Positions 1 to 6,990 of a stretch of DNA of 9,303 bases are shown piece by piece. This stretch comes from Chlamydiia bacterium. Lineage in GTDB: Bacteria > Chlamydiota > Chlamydiia > Chlamydiales > JAAZZY01. Under the pieces are notes generated by a model. The model ran no database searches. It saw only the letters and a list, made by a program, of their open reading frames with translations, and was not told the DNA's origin. Positions within the stretch are counted from its first letter, which is position 1. Each line of letters starts with the position of its first letter. Both the position numbers and the translations under genes were made by a program. Where the stretch lies: assembly GCA_014239035.1 (NCBI GenBank), contig JAAZZY010000067.1, positions 1 through 9,303 on the forward strand. Reading direction: 5' to 3'.

Positions 1-1827
1 TTCAAGTTCTTGAAAATAGGATTGGCTAAACCACAGATAGAGGTTTTGAGAAACGTCATATTGCGCATCTACAAGTTTTAAAGCGCACATACTTGCCTTT
101 TCAAAGACAAGCTGCATAGACTCATGCTTTTTAGCATTCTGCAGATAGCCATGAAAAAGATCTGCATAAATTGGAGTGAGTACACTCTCTGGTGGTCTAG
201 ATAAGATAGCATTTTCTAGATGCGATAAGTATAAATCTAAATTCTTTTTCTTCTTCTTTGCGTTATAGGCAAGTAATAGATGAGCTTGATAGCATCTTTC
301 ATGTTTTGGAAAATGTGTAAGCAGAGTGTTTAGAGAGTCTAAGAATTCTTTTTGTTGGCCGAGGTCTAGATGCAATTTTGCGATACTTAAATATACTCCA
401 GGACGTTGATCTTCTTCAAAGTAATCATCTGCTTTTAGAGCAGTAATGTGTGCATCTATGAGCTGCTGCTTTACTTTGGGTGTCTCTTTTTGCTGAAGCA
501 GCTTGAAACAGGACTGCAACAAATAAGATAGTGATGGTTTAGAGTATGCGCTATCTGGGAAGCTTTGAAGAAATTTACTAAAAGTGTCTTGTGATTTTTG
601 AAATTGATTTTGCAAAAAGTAGATTAAGCCTATCTGATAAGTTGCTGCAGGGGTTAATTTTCGGCAGCGCAGCTTTATAACCTTATTATAGAGAGCTAGT
701 GCTTTTGTATATTCTTTATTATTTTGGAAGAGTTTTGCCTTCCAAAACAAAGCTTCAGGATATTCTTTTGAAGATTTAAACTTCTTTTCAAGAATTGTAA
801 AATACGAATTCAGTTTATTTTGATCATTAATTTGATAGCTTGTGAGTAGTCCTAAAAGGGCGACTTCTTGGATTTGATCGTTTGCGGTTTGAGTTTCAAT
901 ACATTTATCAAAATGATTGAGAGCTGTGATAAACTGTTTTTGTTTGAAGAAGGTTTTTCCCAAGACAAAGTGTGTATCTGCAAGCTTAGATGCAGGAACC
1001 TGAGATAAAAGCTCCTCTTTAGATTGAATGATTTTTTCAAAATTGTCGCTATGGTAGAGCAAAATCATCCAATTGTAAAAAGCTTCCTGATGAGAAAAAG
1101 TATTGAGTTCTTTAATCTGATGAAAAGTCTCACTGGCAAGTATTTGGTCAAAGTGAGATTGAGCAGATGCTGCTGCAAATAAAAGCTTTTCTTTCATCTC
1201 AGGAAAGTTCTGTGCTGACTCAGTAAAATACTGAGAGGCAATTGTGTGCTTGTTTTGCAGTGCATAGATGTGGGCCATGCCTACTTTTGCGTAGGGTTCG
1301 AGCGAGGTTTTTAAGAGCTTACTGTAGAGTGAGAGAGTTGTGGATAAGCTATTATTGGTGAGCGATTTGAGGTCTTCTTTGAGAAGGGATTCTGCATAAT
1401 AGAACGTGATAAGATTTTGATCTGCTTTTGAAAAATTTGTTAGCTTTGTAAGCTTTGGCTGGATGATCTTTTCTATCGCGTGAAAATTTTTCAATGAGTA
1501 GTGACAGTGCAGCCTTTGCAACATTGACTGCTCTTCTAAATCTGGATCACGAATGAGTTGATAGGTTGCTAAGGCTTTACCCCACTCTTTTTTTTGCAAA
1601 TAACCGTCTGCAAGTAACAGATAGAGGTTTTCAAAATGAGTGGACGCAGGATAGCTTTGAATAAAGTCGTCGATTAATCTTTGAGATAGCTCAAAGTCTT
1701 TTTCATGATAACAAGTTGCAATGCGGCGAATAGCAAGAGTCTCATCTGACTCAGCATAAGCATTAAAAGAAAATAGAAGCGCCAACAAGGTCGGCACAAA
1801 TAGTTTTTTTAGACTCTTCAAACTCAT
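1..1827 (-). CDS. Exported TPR-repeat protein, 3' end beyond window
   Basis: The frame is open without a stop from the ATG at 1827 down to base 1, giving 609 codons. The gene is therefore truncated only by the window edge. Residues 1-25 form a typical Sec signal peptide: Lys near the N-terminus, the hydrophobic stretch FVPTLLALLF, then a cleavage site after AYA. The mature part looks like back-to-back helix-turn-helix TPR units. Examples are residues about 30-63 (containing ATCYHEKDFELSQ and SYPAST) and 64-100 (LLLADGYLQKKEWGKALATY), and similar units continue through the portion read here. TPR proteins are scaffolds for protein-protein contacts; with this signal the protein should act in the periplasm or at the outer membrane, perhaps in envelope assembly. 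An AGGA lies about 11 bases before the ATG. I do not recognise a specific family, and the partner is unknown. The coding call is very secure; the role is not. Confidence 0.93.
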   Translation of the reverse strand, partial: MSLKSLKKLFVPTLLALLFSFNAYAESDETLAIRRIATCYHEKDFELSQRLIDDFIQSYPASTHFENLYLLLADGYLQKKEWGKALATYQLIRDPDLEEQSMLQRLHCHYSLKNFHAIEKIIQPKLTKLTNFSKADQNLITFYYAESLLKEDLKSLTNNSLSTTLSLYSKLLKTSLEPYAKVGMAHIYALQNKHTIASQYFTESAQNFPEMKEKLLFAAASAQSHFDQILASETFHQIKELNTFSHQEAFYNWMILLYHSDNFEKIIQSKEELLSQVPASKLADTHFVLGKTFFKQKQFITALNHFDKCIETQTANDQIQEVALLGLLTSYQINDQNKLNSYFTILEKKFKSSKEYPEALFWKAKLFQNNKEYTKALALYNKVIKLRCRKLTPAATYQIGLIYFLQNQFQKSQDTFSKFLQSFPDSAYSKPSLSYLLQSCFKLLQQKETPKVKQQLIDAHITALKADDYFEEDQRPGVYLSIAKLHLDLGQQKEFLDSLNTLLTHFPKHERCYQAHLLLAYNAKKKKKNLDLYLSHLENAILSRPPESVLTPIYADLFHGYLQNAKKHESMQLVFEKASMCALKLVDAQYDVSQNLYLWFSQSYFQELE

Positions 1828-1863
1828 AAAAAAATATGTCCTGCAATCTAGAGCATAGTGAGC

Positions 1864-1893
1864 AAAATACTTTAACAAAATGGAAAAGTGCAA
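1864..1893 (-). promoter_or_regulatory. Weak candidate promoter for the exported TPR gene
   Basis: On the minus strand TTGCAC (1893-1888) is followed by an 18-base spacer and TATTTT (1869-1864), about 36 bases before the ATG at 1827. The match to sigma70 consensus is modest (3/6 and 4/6), and AT-rich DNA gives such matches often. It lies in the 149-bp spacer (1828-1976) between this gene and the divergent small gene, which must hold a promoter for each. I found no convincing plus-strand promoter there. Confidence 0.25.
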
Positions 1894-1961
1894 GAGCAAT
1901 TAGCTTAAAGTACAAAAAAAAGATTTAGTGATTTAAAATGTTTTTTTTAATTTTTCGATAT

Positions 1962-1967
1962 AAGGAG
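1962..1967 (+). promoter_or_regulatory. Ribosome binding site that decides a GTG start
   Basis: AAGGAG lies 9 bases before the GTG at 1977, an ideal spacing. The ATG at 1970 is only 2 bases from it and opens just seven codons before a stop. An in-frame TGA at 1971-1973 excludes any start further upstream. The GTG is therefore the only sensible start. Confidence 0.8.
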
Positions 1968-1976
1968 AAATGAGTT

Positions 1977-2387
1977 GTGCCATCTTCAATTGAATCCAGT
2001 TCATCGGCAGCTGCAGCAAGAGCTCTAAATAGTCAGTCAACTATTTCATTTGATAAAGAAGAAAGAGCAGATAGGGTTTTAAGTAGAGAGTTTGGATCTA
2101 GTCCTCGTTTTTTTGAGATGAGAACTCTACCTTCTGTTAAAGCCGTTATTCAAACCTCGCCTGATAACCTGAGTGTTGCTGATGTTACTTTAGCCGTGAG
2201 AACATTTTTTCGTGACAAGACAAAGCTATCTGTGGAAGAAGTCAGGGCTTTGAAAGTGCGAGTGGATTACCTTCCTACTAAATGTGAAGAAAGGCTTAAC
2301 TTCTCCACTTTCTTTGAAATGCATCACTCTTCTCCTGATAATGATTCTGGTCTTGAACTGACTGAGATGGGTTCTCGTAGCGAATAA
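1977..2387 (+). CDS. Small Ser/Ala-rich protein, possible secreted effector
   Basis: This is a 136-residue protein of no family I recognise. It starts at GTG with a strong upstream AAGGAG, and the next in-frame ATG is not until residue 48. Residues 1-25 are rich in Ser and Ala (SSIESSSSAAAARALNSQS) and look disordered. There is no hydrophobic signal peptide or membrane helix. The middle (about 65-100) could fold, with the likely helix LSVADVTLAVRTFF, and the tail is acidic and polar. Such a polar, Ser-rich N-terminus resembles a type III secretion signal, so an effector role in an intracellular bacterium is possible but is only an inference. Two tetrapeptides occur twice in the same order: FFEM at 45 and 112, and SPDN at 61 and 119. 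They may be remnants of an internal duplication or chance. It is followed after 71 bases by the transporter gene, which seems to have its own promoter. Confidence 0.75.
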   Translation: MPSSIESSSSAAAARALNSQSTISFDKEERADRVLSREFGSSPRFFEMRTLPSVKAVIQTSPDNLSVADVTLAVRTFFRDKTKLSVEEVRALKVRVDYLPTKCEERLNFSTFFEMHHSSPDNDSGLELTEMGSRSE

Positions 2388-2398
2388 GACACTTTAGT

Positions 2399-2428
2399 TT
2401 GATTTATTTTTTTTAATTTGCCTATATT
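2399..2428 (+). promoter_or_regulatory. Candidate sigma70-type promoter for the transporter
   Basis: TTGATT (2399-2404), an 18-base spacer and TATATT (2423-2428) match the consensus at 4/6 and 5/6. Transcription would begin near 2435, leaving a leader of about 24 bases with AGAGG at 2445-2449 as ribosome binding site. This suggests the transporter is transcribed separately from the small gene upstream. I see no terminator hairpin between the two, so read-through is also likely. Confidence 0.45.
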
Positions 2429-2458
2429 TGATCTAAACAAAACAAGAGGCGACAGATT

Positions 2459-3379
2459 ATGGCTTTATTTCTAGCGTGTGCAGCAGCAATTTTGTGCGCA
2501 TTACACAACTTATTCATGCGAAGAAGTGTGGATTCAGGTGGTACTACAAAAGCTTTTTTAGTTTTTGTAGAAGGCTTTTCAATACTCGTAGCTGTTTTAC
2601 TTGGACCTATCAAAACAGGAAATTATGAGTGGAGCCATTCCATTGGTATGATTGGAATTATTGCAGGAGTATTTTTAGGTATCATGATGTGGGCGCTCGG
2701 ACGTGCGATGGAACAGGGTCCTCCTGGGTTAACTGTTGCATACTTAAATAGCTCTGCAGTCGTTCCTGCTGTGATCATGGTTATGCTTTTTGGAGGAGCC
2801 TTTGGTCACTCTTACCAGTGGTGGAATGGTATGGGCTCTATGTTAGTTGTTGGTGGGCTTTTCTGGGCAGTTTGGCAGGCAACTCAAAATCATAAGAATA
2901 AATCCTTTTGGATTATGTTTGCATCTGTTGCCTTTGCATGCCACGTTATGTTTTTAGTTATCCTTCAATGGAGAGCTATGTTGATCAATCCTAATATGCC
3001 CGGCAGTCGCCTCCTACCATTTCGTATAGATGCAGCCCAATCAGAGTGGTTTATGCCTATGATCTTTGTCGCTGCAACTATTTTCTTAGTCTATCAATTT
3101 GTAAAAGATGAAGCGCGCCTTCCCAAAAAGCAAGAGATTGCCTACGGCTTTTATGGAGGTGTGTGTAACGGAGCTTGCACATATTTTTTAATTAAAGCAG
3201 CTCAAATAGCCACTCCTTGGGAAAACGCAATGGTATTTCCAATCTTTGCTGTTAGTCTGATCATGCTATGCAATACATGGGGCAAAGTTCTCTACAAAGA
3301 AAATGTTCATTGGAAGGCCATGGGATTGTGTCTGTTTGGACTATTTGTTGGAACTATGGACTGGAAAGTTTTCTTTTAG
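2459..3379 (+). CDS. DMT/EamA-like inner-membrane transporter
   Basis: This 306-residue protein is very hydrophobic. About ten membrane helices can be drawn at residues 2-19, 32-50, 61-82, 89-112, 123-141, 149-171, 197-215, 225-247 (weak), 254-272 and 284-301. Length and helix count match the drug/metabolite transporter superfamily, whose EamA members are two five-helix repeats of about 300 residues. A longer loop at about 172-196 separates the halves. The stretch GPPGLTVAYLNSSAVVPAVI (87-106) resembles the conserved helix 4 of this fold. The substrate cannot be told: DMT carriers in intracellular bacteria move amino acids, nucleotide-like cofactors or other host metabolites. The ATG follows AGAGG by 9 bases. 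The stop codon overlaps that of the convergent TPR gene. Membrane transporter is secure; DMT membership is probable. Confidence 0.88.
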   Translation: MALFLACAAAILCALHNLFMRRSVDSGGTTKAFLVFVEGFSILVAVLLGPIKTGNYEWSHSIGMIGIIAGVFLGIMMWALGRAMEQGPPGLTVAYLNSSAVVPAVIMVMLFGGAFGHSYQWWNGMGSMLVVGGLFWAVWQATQNHKNKSFWIMFASVAFACHVMFLVILQWRAMLINPNMPGSRLLPFRIDAAQSEWFMPMIFVAATIFLVYQFVKDEARLPKKQEIAYGFYGGVCNGACTYFLIKAAQIATPWENAMVFPIFAVSLIMLCNTWGKVLYKENVHWKAMGLCLFGLFVGTMDWKVFF

Positions 3380-4416
3380 TCTATTAGAGAGAATTCTTCA
3401 GTAAAAGAACCGTAGTGTTTGATTAGGCTGGCAGCTTTGTGAGGGTAGTTGTATTTAAGTTTTTCATAGAGCTTTAACCCTCTGGCCATTTGCCCTTGTT
3501 GGAAATAAAGAGTTCCTAATTTGTAAAGGGAATCAAAATCATCAGGGGTAAGCTCGATAATTTTCTCATAAGCCAAAATTTCCTCTTGAGGCATCTGCAG
3601 ATCATGGTAGCTATAGGCTAACTGTGTGTATACCCAAGGGTCTTCAGGATTATAATCGTTTAGGATTTTAAACTCTTCTATTGCACGACGCGCGCATTTT
3701 GTGAACTTAGCTTGAATTTTTTCGGACTGTTTTTCTTGGGGAATCCATCTGGCAACTTCAACCATTTCATCTCTTTTAGGAGTTGAGTAGATGTCTGAAA
3801 ACATAACATAAGTGTTAGCTAGGGCCATATGAAGCTGCAAATGATCTGGTTCTTCTTTAATTAAGTGGATATAAATTTCAACAGTCTGAAGGTAAAGCCA
3901 TTCTTTAACGAGATGCAGATCTTTCCAATGAAGATAACAGCCTATCTTTTCAAAGCTTAAACGTAGACTCTCTAAACCCTTAGGGGTCCCGTAGAATGAA
4001 TATTCACAATCTTTTAATGCATTGGCAAGGCGGGTAAGTGATGAGGCAATGAAGAGCTCGCTTTCAAGTGGGCTAGCCATATCTTGAGTTTTTTCTTTAA
4101 GGTTATATAGAGTATTTTCACAAAGGCGCAGCAAGCTTTGCGGCTTTTTATTTTGAAAGTAGATTCTTAGGGTGAAATAGCTAAAGAGGGTCATCAAAAA
4201 GACAGCTATAGTAATAGCTATTAAATGAGAATGGGCCATCAGATTAAAAAAAATCAGGCAAGACAAAACTTCAAAAACACCTAATGAGAGGAAGGTGAGA
4301 TTAAAGAGGGTGTATTGGCGTAAAATATGCCTTAGATGAGGCAAGAAGTCTTTTAAAATGGATGTTTCTTGATTGATATTGCAGGCATCTGTTTGAGTTT
4401 CAAAAAGTGTGGACAT
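3376..4416 (-). CDS. Two-helix membrane protein with C-terminal TPR domain
   Basis: This 346-residue protein has a polar N-terminus (1-36) and two adjacent membrane helices at about 37-59 and 63-86 joined by a very short turn. Both ends should therefore be on the same side, probably the cytoplasm. The remaining 260 residues are helical. Clear TPR units occupy about 259-292 (with WVYTQLAYSYHDLQMPQEE and the TPR-typical Pro after the second helix) and 293-326 (with LYKLGTLYFQQGQMARGLKL); weaker helical pairs lie before them. It is the second gene of an operon: only two bases separate the upstream stop (4419-4421) from this ATG, and the local ribosome binding site is poor, so translational coupling is likely. 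The family is not one I can name. A role as an anchored scaffold for a partner protein, possibly the product of its operon mate, is inference. Confidence 0.9.
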   Translation of the reverse strand: MSTLFETQTDACNINQETSILKDFLPHLRHILRQYTLFNLTFLSLGVFEVLSCLIFFNLMAHSHLIAITIAVFLMTLFSYFTLRIYFQNKKPQSLLRLCENTLYNLKEKTQDMASPLESELFIASSLTRLANALKDCEYSFYGTPKGLESLRLSFEKIGCYLHWKDLHLVKEWLYLQTVEIYIHLIKEEPDHLQLHMALANTYVMFSDIYSTPKRDEMVEVARWIPQEKQSEKIQAKFTKCARRAIEEFKILNDYNPEDPWVYTQLAYSYHDLQMPQEEILAYEKIIELTPDDFDSLYKLGTLYFQQGQMARGLKLYEKLKYNYPHKAASLIKHYGSFTEEFSLID

Positions 4417-4418
4417 AC

Positions 4419-5915
4419 TTATTCTTTGTTTGCTGGGGATTGAAAGTACTCATTAGCCTCTTTTAAGGAATCAGAAAAGGAAGTCTCTTCAATACCTGTT
4501 TGGCTATGCAGCTGTTTTAACACATGATTCATCTTCTTATGAAAATCAACTTCTCCATCAGAGAAAATAAGTTGATCCAAAGATTTAGAGAAAAGCCAAG
4601 CATTTTCACCTGAAGTGATCCACAACTGTTCTATTTTGGGTGTTAGAGATTCTAGAAGATCTACTTTTTGCTCATAAGAGAGGCTAAGAGTCCCTAGAAG
4701 CTCTAAGAGCTCTTGGGAATTTTCGAGGTTTAATTCACTATTATCTAGTTCTTTTTCAAGTTCTTCACAAACAGATTTTGTTAAAGTCGCCTGTTCCTCA
4801 GAGCAGTCAGATGAAATCTGATTGTAGATAGGCCATGCTTTTTTTACAGAGTCAACTTGATGGTTTTTAACTAAATTTTGAACATAGAAATACAAAGAGA
4901 TAGAGAGTTTTTCTTTAAAGGTGCTGTTGTGACAATAAGCTAGTGTTTGGCAGGCTAGCTCCATAAGCCTAGCTTTGTTTTTTATCTCTACTTCTTTTTG
5001 CAAGTGAGAAAAGAAAAGATCTGCGATCTCTGCTACTTTTGCATCAAAATAACCCAAAATATCTAGAAAAATACCGAGCTCTTGATAGGCCCTCTCATCT
5101 AAGATCTCTTCAATTAATTTTGTATAGTGAACTGTGGCTTCATTTTTATATTTTGAGTAATCAACATCAGAAGGCAAAATCTGCTTAAAATATTGGAAGG
5201 CTGTTTGATAATAAGGTATGGCAGTTGATAAAGACTTGCCGCGTTCCTCTTTTAAATAACTTAGCCCAATCAGGTAGTAAAAAGAGGTCCCTTTAACTTT
5301 TGTGGATTCTAAAAAAGATTCAATCTGTTGTCGTGCTTTGTATGTTTCTCCACTCTCAATCATACAGTGAGTTAGGTAATAGGTTAGTTTTTCTTTAGAA
5401 AAGTTATGGTCTATCACAGTTTGAAGCCAACAATTTTCGCAAAAAGAGAGAGGAAGATCTTTTAAATGCTCTTTCGCCTTTTTATAGTTTGATTTTTGAT
5501 AGTGAAGAAGTCCCTCAAAGAGCCTATTTACTGAATCAAAAGATGTGTATTGATCTAAAATGGTGTCTAAGTTTTGGATGTCATCACTGAAAAATAACGT
5601 AAGAGATAGAGCACCAGATATTTCCAGGTTTAGATCGCCTGTGCTGCAAAGATGCAATGCCTTTTTAAAAGATGTGTTCGCCTCATCATATTTTTTCTGC
5701 TCGAGTAATAAATAGCCATGATAGAGATGATATTTGGGGTTGTTTTTTTTGCTTAAAGCGCTGAGGTAAGAGCCTGCTTTTGCAAAATTATTTTCCTTAA
5801 AAGCGCTATATGCGTTAGTTTCTGCGAACCTTGCGTCAAATTTATAGTAAATATAGCCACATAATACGGCAGTTAGAATAAGAAGGGTAAAGAGGATGGG
5901 TTTGATATATTTCAT
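4419..5915 (-). CDS. N-terminally anchored TPR protein
   Basis: This 498-residue protein begins with MKYIKPILFTLLILTAVLC, giving a single membrane helix at residues 5-24. The helix is followed by KFDARF without a signal-peptidase site, so it is best read as an anchor with the body in the periplasm. TPR-like helix pairs follow at about 28-55 and 62-92 (YHLYHGYLLLEQKKYDEANTSFKKAL), with more degenerate ones to about residue 260 (FYYLIGLSYL, AIPYYQTAFQYF). The C-terminal half is helical, Glu/Lys/Leu-rich, and has no recognisable repeat. The Cys at 19 does not sit in a lipobox, because Leu precedes it. It is the first gene of a two-gene minus-strand operon and is divergent from the response-regulator gene. 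I cannot assign a pathway; assembly or secretion scaffolding in the envelope is plausible. Confidence 0.9.
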   Translation of the reverse strand: MKYIKPILFTLLILTAVLCGYIYYKFDARFAETNAYSAFKENNFAKAGSYLSALSKKNNPKYHLYHGYLLLEQKKYDEANTSFKKALHLCSTGDLNLEISGALSLTLFFSDDIQNLDTILDQYTSFDSVNRLFEGLLHYQKSNYKKAKEHLKDLPLSFCENCWLQTVIDHNFSKEKLTYYLTHCMIESGETYKARQQIESFLESTKVKGTSFYYLIGLSYLKEERGKSLSTAIPYYQTAFQYFKQILPSDVDYSKYKNEATVHYTKLIEEILDERAYQELGIFLDILGYFDAKVAEIADLFFSHLQKEVEIKNKARLMELACQTLAYCHNSTFKEKLSISLYFYVQNLVKNHQVDSVKKAWPIYNQISSDCSEEQATLTKSVCEELEKELDNSELNLENSQELLELLGTLSLSYEQKVDLLESLTPKIEQLWITSGENAWLFSKSLDQLIFSDGEVDFHKKMNHVLKQLHSQTGIEETSFSDSLKEANEYFQSPANKE

Positions 5916-5926
5916 GTTTCAGTACT

Positions 5927-5956
5927 CTGACAAACTTAAGAAAATTATGCAATAAT
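5927..5956 (+). promoter_or_regulatory. Candidate extended -10 promoter for the response regulator
   Basis: CTGACA (5927-5932), an 18-base spacer and AATAAT (5951-5956) each match the sigma70 consensus at 5/6. TGC directly before the -10 box supplies a TGn extension. Transcription would start near 5963, giving a leader of about 85 bases. The whole 132-bp spacer (5916-6047) must also carry the promoter of the divergent TPR operon, for which I see only weak candidates, so the two transcription units probably share regulatory DNA. Confidence 0.45.
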
Positions 5957-6047
5957 ATAACAGAAACTAAATTATTTTTGAAAACACTGGATATATTTTA
6001 TGAACTTTTGATTTAATGCAATTTCAAAAAGAGAGTATCGGAATTAT

Positions 6048-6752
6048 ATGGCCCAAAAGAAAAGAGTTATTCTACTTGAGGATGAAGAAGACATCGCTGC
6101 TTTGATCAAGTTGCAGGCGGATATCTCTGGCTATAATCTACATGTAGAAACAGATGGCGTCAATGGACTAAAGGCCATTGAACGAGAAAAACCAGACCTA
6201 GTTGTTTTGGATATTATGCTTCCAGGTTTGAATGGTTTTGATGTCTGCAGGCGTATGAAGACAAATCCTGATCTTAAAAAGATTCCTATTATCATTATTT
6301 CTGCAAAAAGTGATGAACTCGATATGGTCTTAGGCTTAGAGCTCGGAGCTGATGACTATGTTGCCAAGCCTTTTTCACCTAAAGTTCTTTTTTCTAGAGT
6401 TAAAGCTGTACTTAGAAGAGGCGTTGCTGGTCAGAAGACAGACAAAACCATGGGTTTTGGAGAATTTGTTTTAGAGACAGACCGATATTTACTTCGTAGA
6501 GGTAATGATTATATCACGCTAACGCTCTCTGAATTCAATATCTTAAAGAGATTATTAGAAAATCAAGGAAGAGTATTAACCCGAAACCAACTCCTTGATG
6601 ATATTCAAAATGATGATTCTTTTATTGTAGATCGTAATGTAGATGTGCATATTGCAGCTCTTCGTAAAAAACTCGGTCCTAACTTTAATTGGATTGAGAC
6701 GGTAAGGGGCATCGGCTATCGCCTTAAAGACTTGAGTGATGATACAGAATAA
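6048..6752 (+). CDS. OmpR/PhoB-family response regulator
   Basis: This 234-residue protein is a complete two-component response regulator. The receiver domain (about 5-122) has the acidic pocket E11/D12, the phosphoacceptor D55 in VVLDIMLPG, the switch residues S85 and Y104, and the invariant K107 followed by PF. The C-terminal winged helix (about 135-229) carries LTLSEFNILKRLLENQGRVL, then LTRNQLLDDI, the recognition-helix region DRNVDVHIAALRKKLG and the wing motif ETVRGIGYRL. Length and order are those of the OmpR/PhoB subfamily, which bind tandem direct repeats as dimers after phosphorylation. All catalytic residues are present, unlike the atypical chlamydial regulator ChxR, which works without phosphorylation. 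No sensor kinase lies in the window, so the partner is encoded elsewhere. A CGGA at 6039-6042 is the nearest weak ribosome binding site. Its targets are unknown; the divergent TPR operon and the downstream paralogs are candidates by position only. Confidence 0.96.
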   Translation: MAQKKRVILLEDEEDIAALIKLQADISGYNLHVETDGVNGLKAIEREKPDLVVLDIMLPGLNGFDVCRRMKTNPDLKKIPIIIISAKSDELDMVLGLELGADDYVAKPFSPKVLFSRVKAVLRRGVAGQKTDKTMGFGEFVLETDRYLLRRGNDYITLTLSEFNILKRLLENQGRVLTRNQLLDDIQNDDSFIVDRNVDVHIAALRKKLGPNFNWIETVRGIGYRLKDLSDDTE

Positions 6753-6936
6753 ACTAGCAGGTTAATTTTAAGCATGTTATGTTCTTCTTTTTATTTATCT
6801 GACTAAGCTATTCCAATGATCTGTTTCTTAAGTGTCTATTTTGTCCACACTCTAGTTCTTTTTTTTATAAGCACCTTGTTGTAAGCCTCTTTCTTTATAT
6901 TAGAGCCCATTTGTAGGTTTCGGCTTTTCTCTTGTT

Positions 6937-6942
6937 TAAAAT
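6937..6942 (+). promoter_or_regulatory. Weak candidate -10 box for the 520-residue gene
   Basis: TAAAAT (5/6 to consensus) ends 48 bases before the ATG at 6991. The downstream paralog's TATAAT ends 49 bases before its ATG, and this similar position is the main support. No good -35 box is present at 16-18 bases (TAGGTT at 17). A second weak option is TTGTCC at 6841 with TTATAA at 6865. The rest of the 238-bp spacer 6753-6990 is T-rich on the plus strand and holds no ORF or terminator hairpin that I can support. Confidence 0.3.
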
Positions 6943-6943
6943 C

Positions 6944-6978
6944 GTTTTATTAATTATGGGTAAAAGTATTAATAAAAC
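6944..6978. repeat. Perfect 11-bp inverted repeat in leader
   Basis: GTTTTATTAAT (6944-6954) and its exact complement ATTAATAAAAC (6968-6978) flank 13 bases, ending 12 bases before the ATG at 6991. It could be an operator for a dimeric regulator. It could also be an RNA hairpin near the translation start, though the stem is AT-rich with one G-C pair and so weak as RNA. It lacks the GC-rich stem of a typical terminator. The pairing is seen directly; the function is not known. Confidence 0.6.
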
Positions 6979-6990
6979 TATAAAGTTGCC

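Noticed and set aside
852..1040. 62-residue minus-strand ORF
   Set aside because: It is a shadow in another frame of the 609-codon TPR gene on the same strand.
2422..2613. 63-residue minus-strand ORF over the transporter start
   Set aside because: It is antisense to a clear membrane-protein gene and its promoter, with no family features of its own.
5842..5915. Possible lipoprotein signal at Cys19 of the anchored TPR protein
   Set aside because: The residue before Cys is Leu, which does not fit a lipobox; a simple membrane anchor is the better reading.
6753..6990. RNA gene or terminator in the spacer after the response regulator
   Set aside because: I found no cloverleaf and no GC-rich stem followed by T residues; only the AT-rich inverted repeat at its end is supported.
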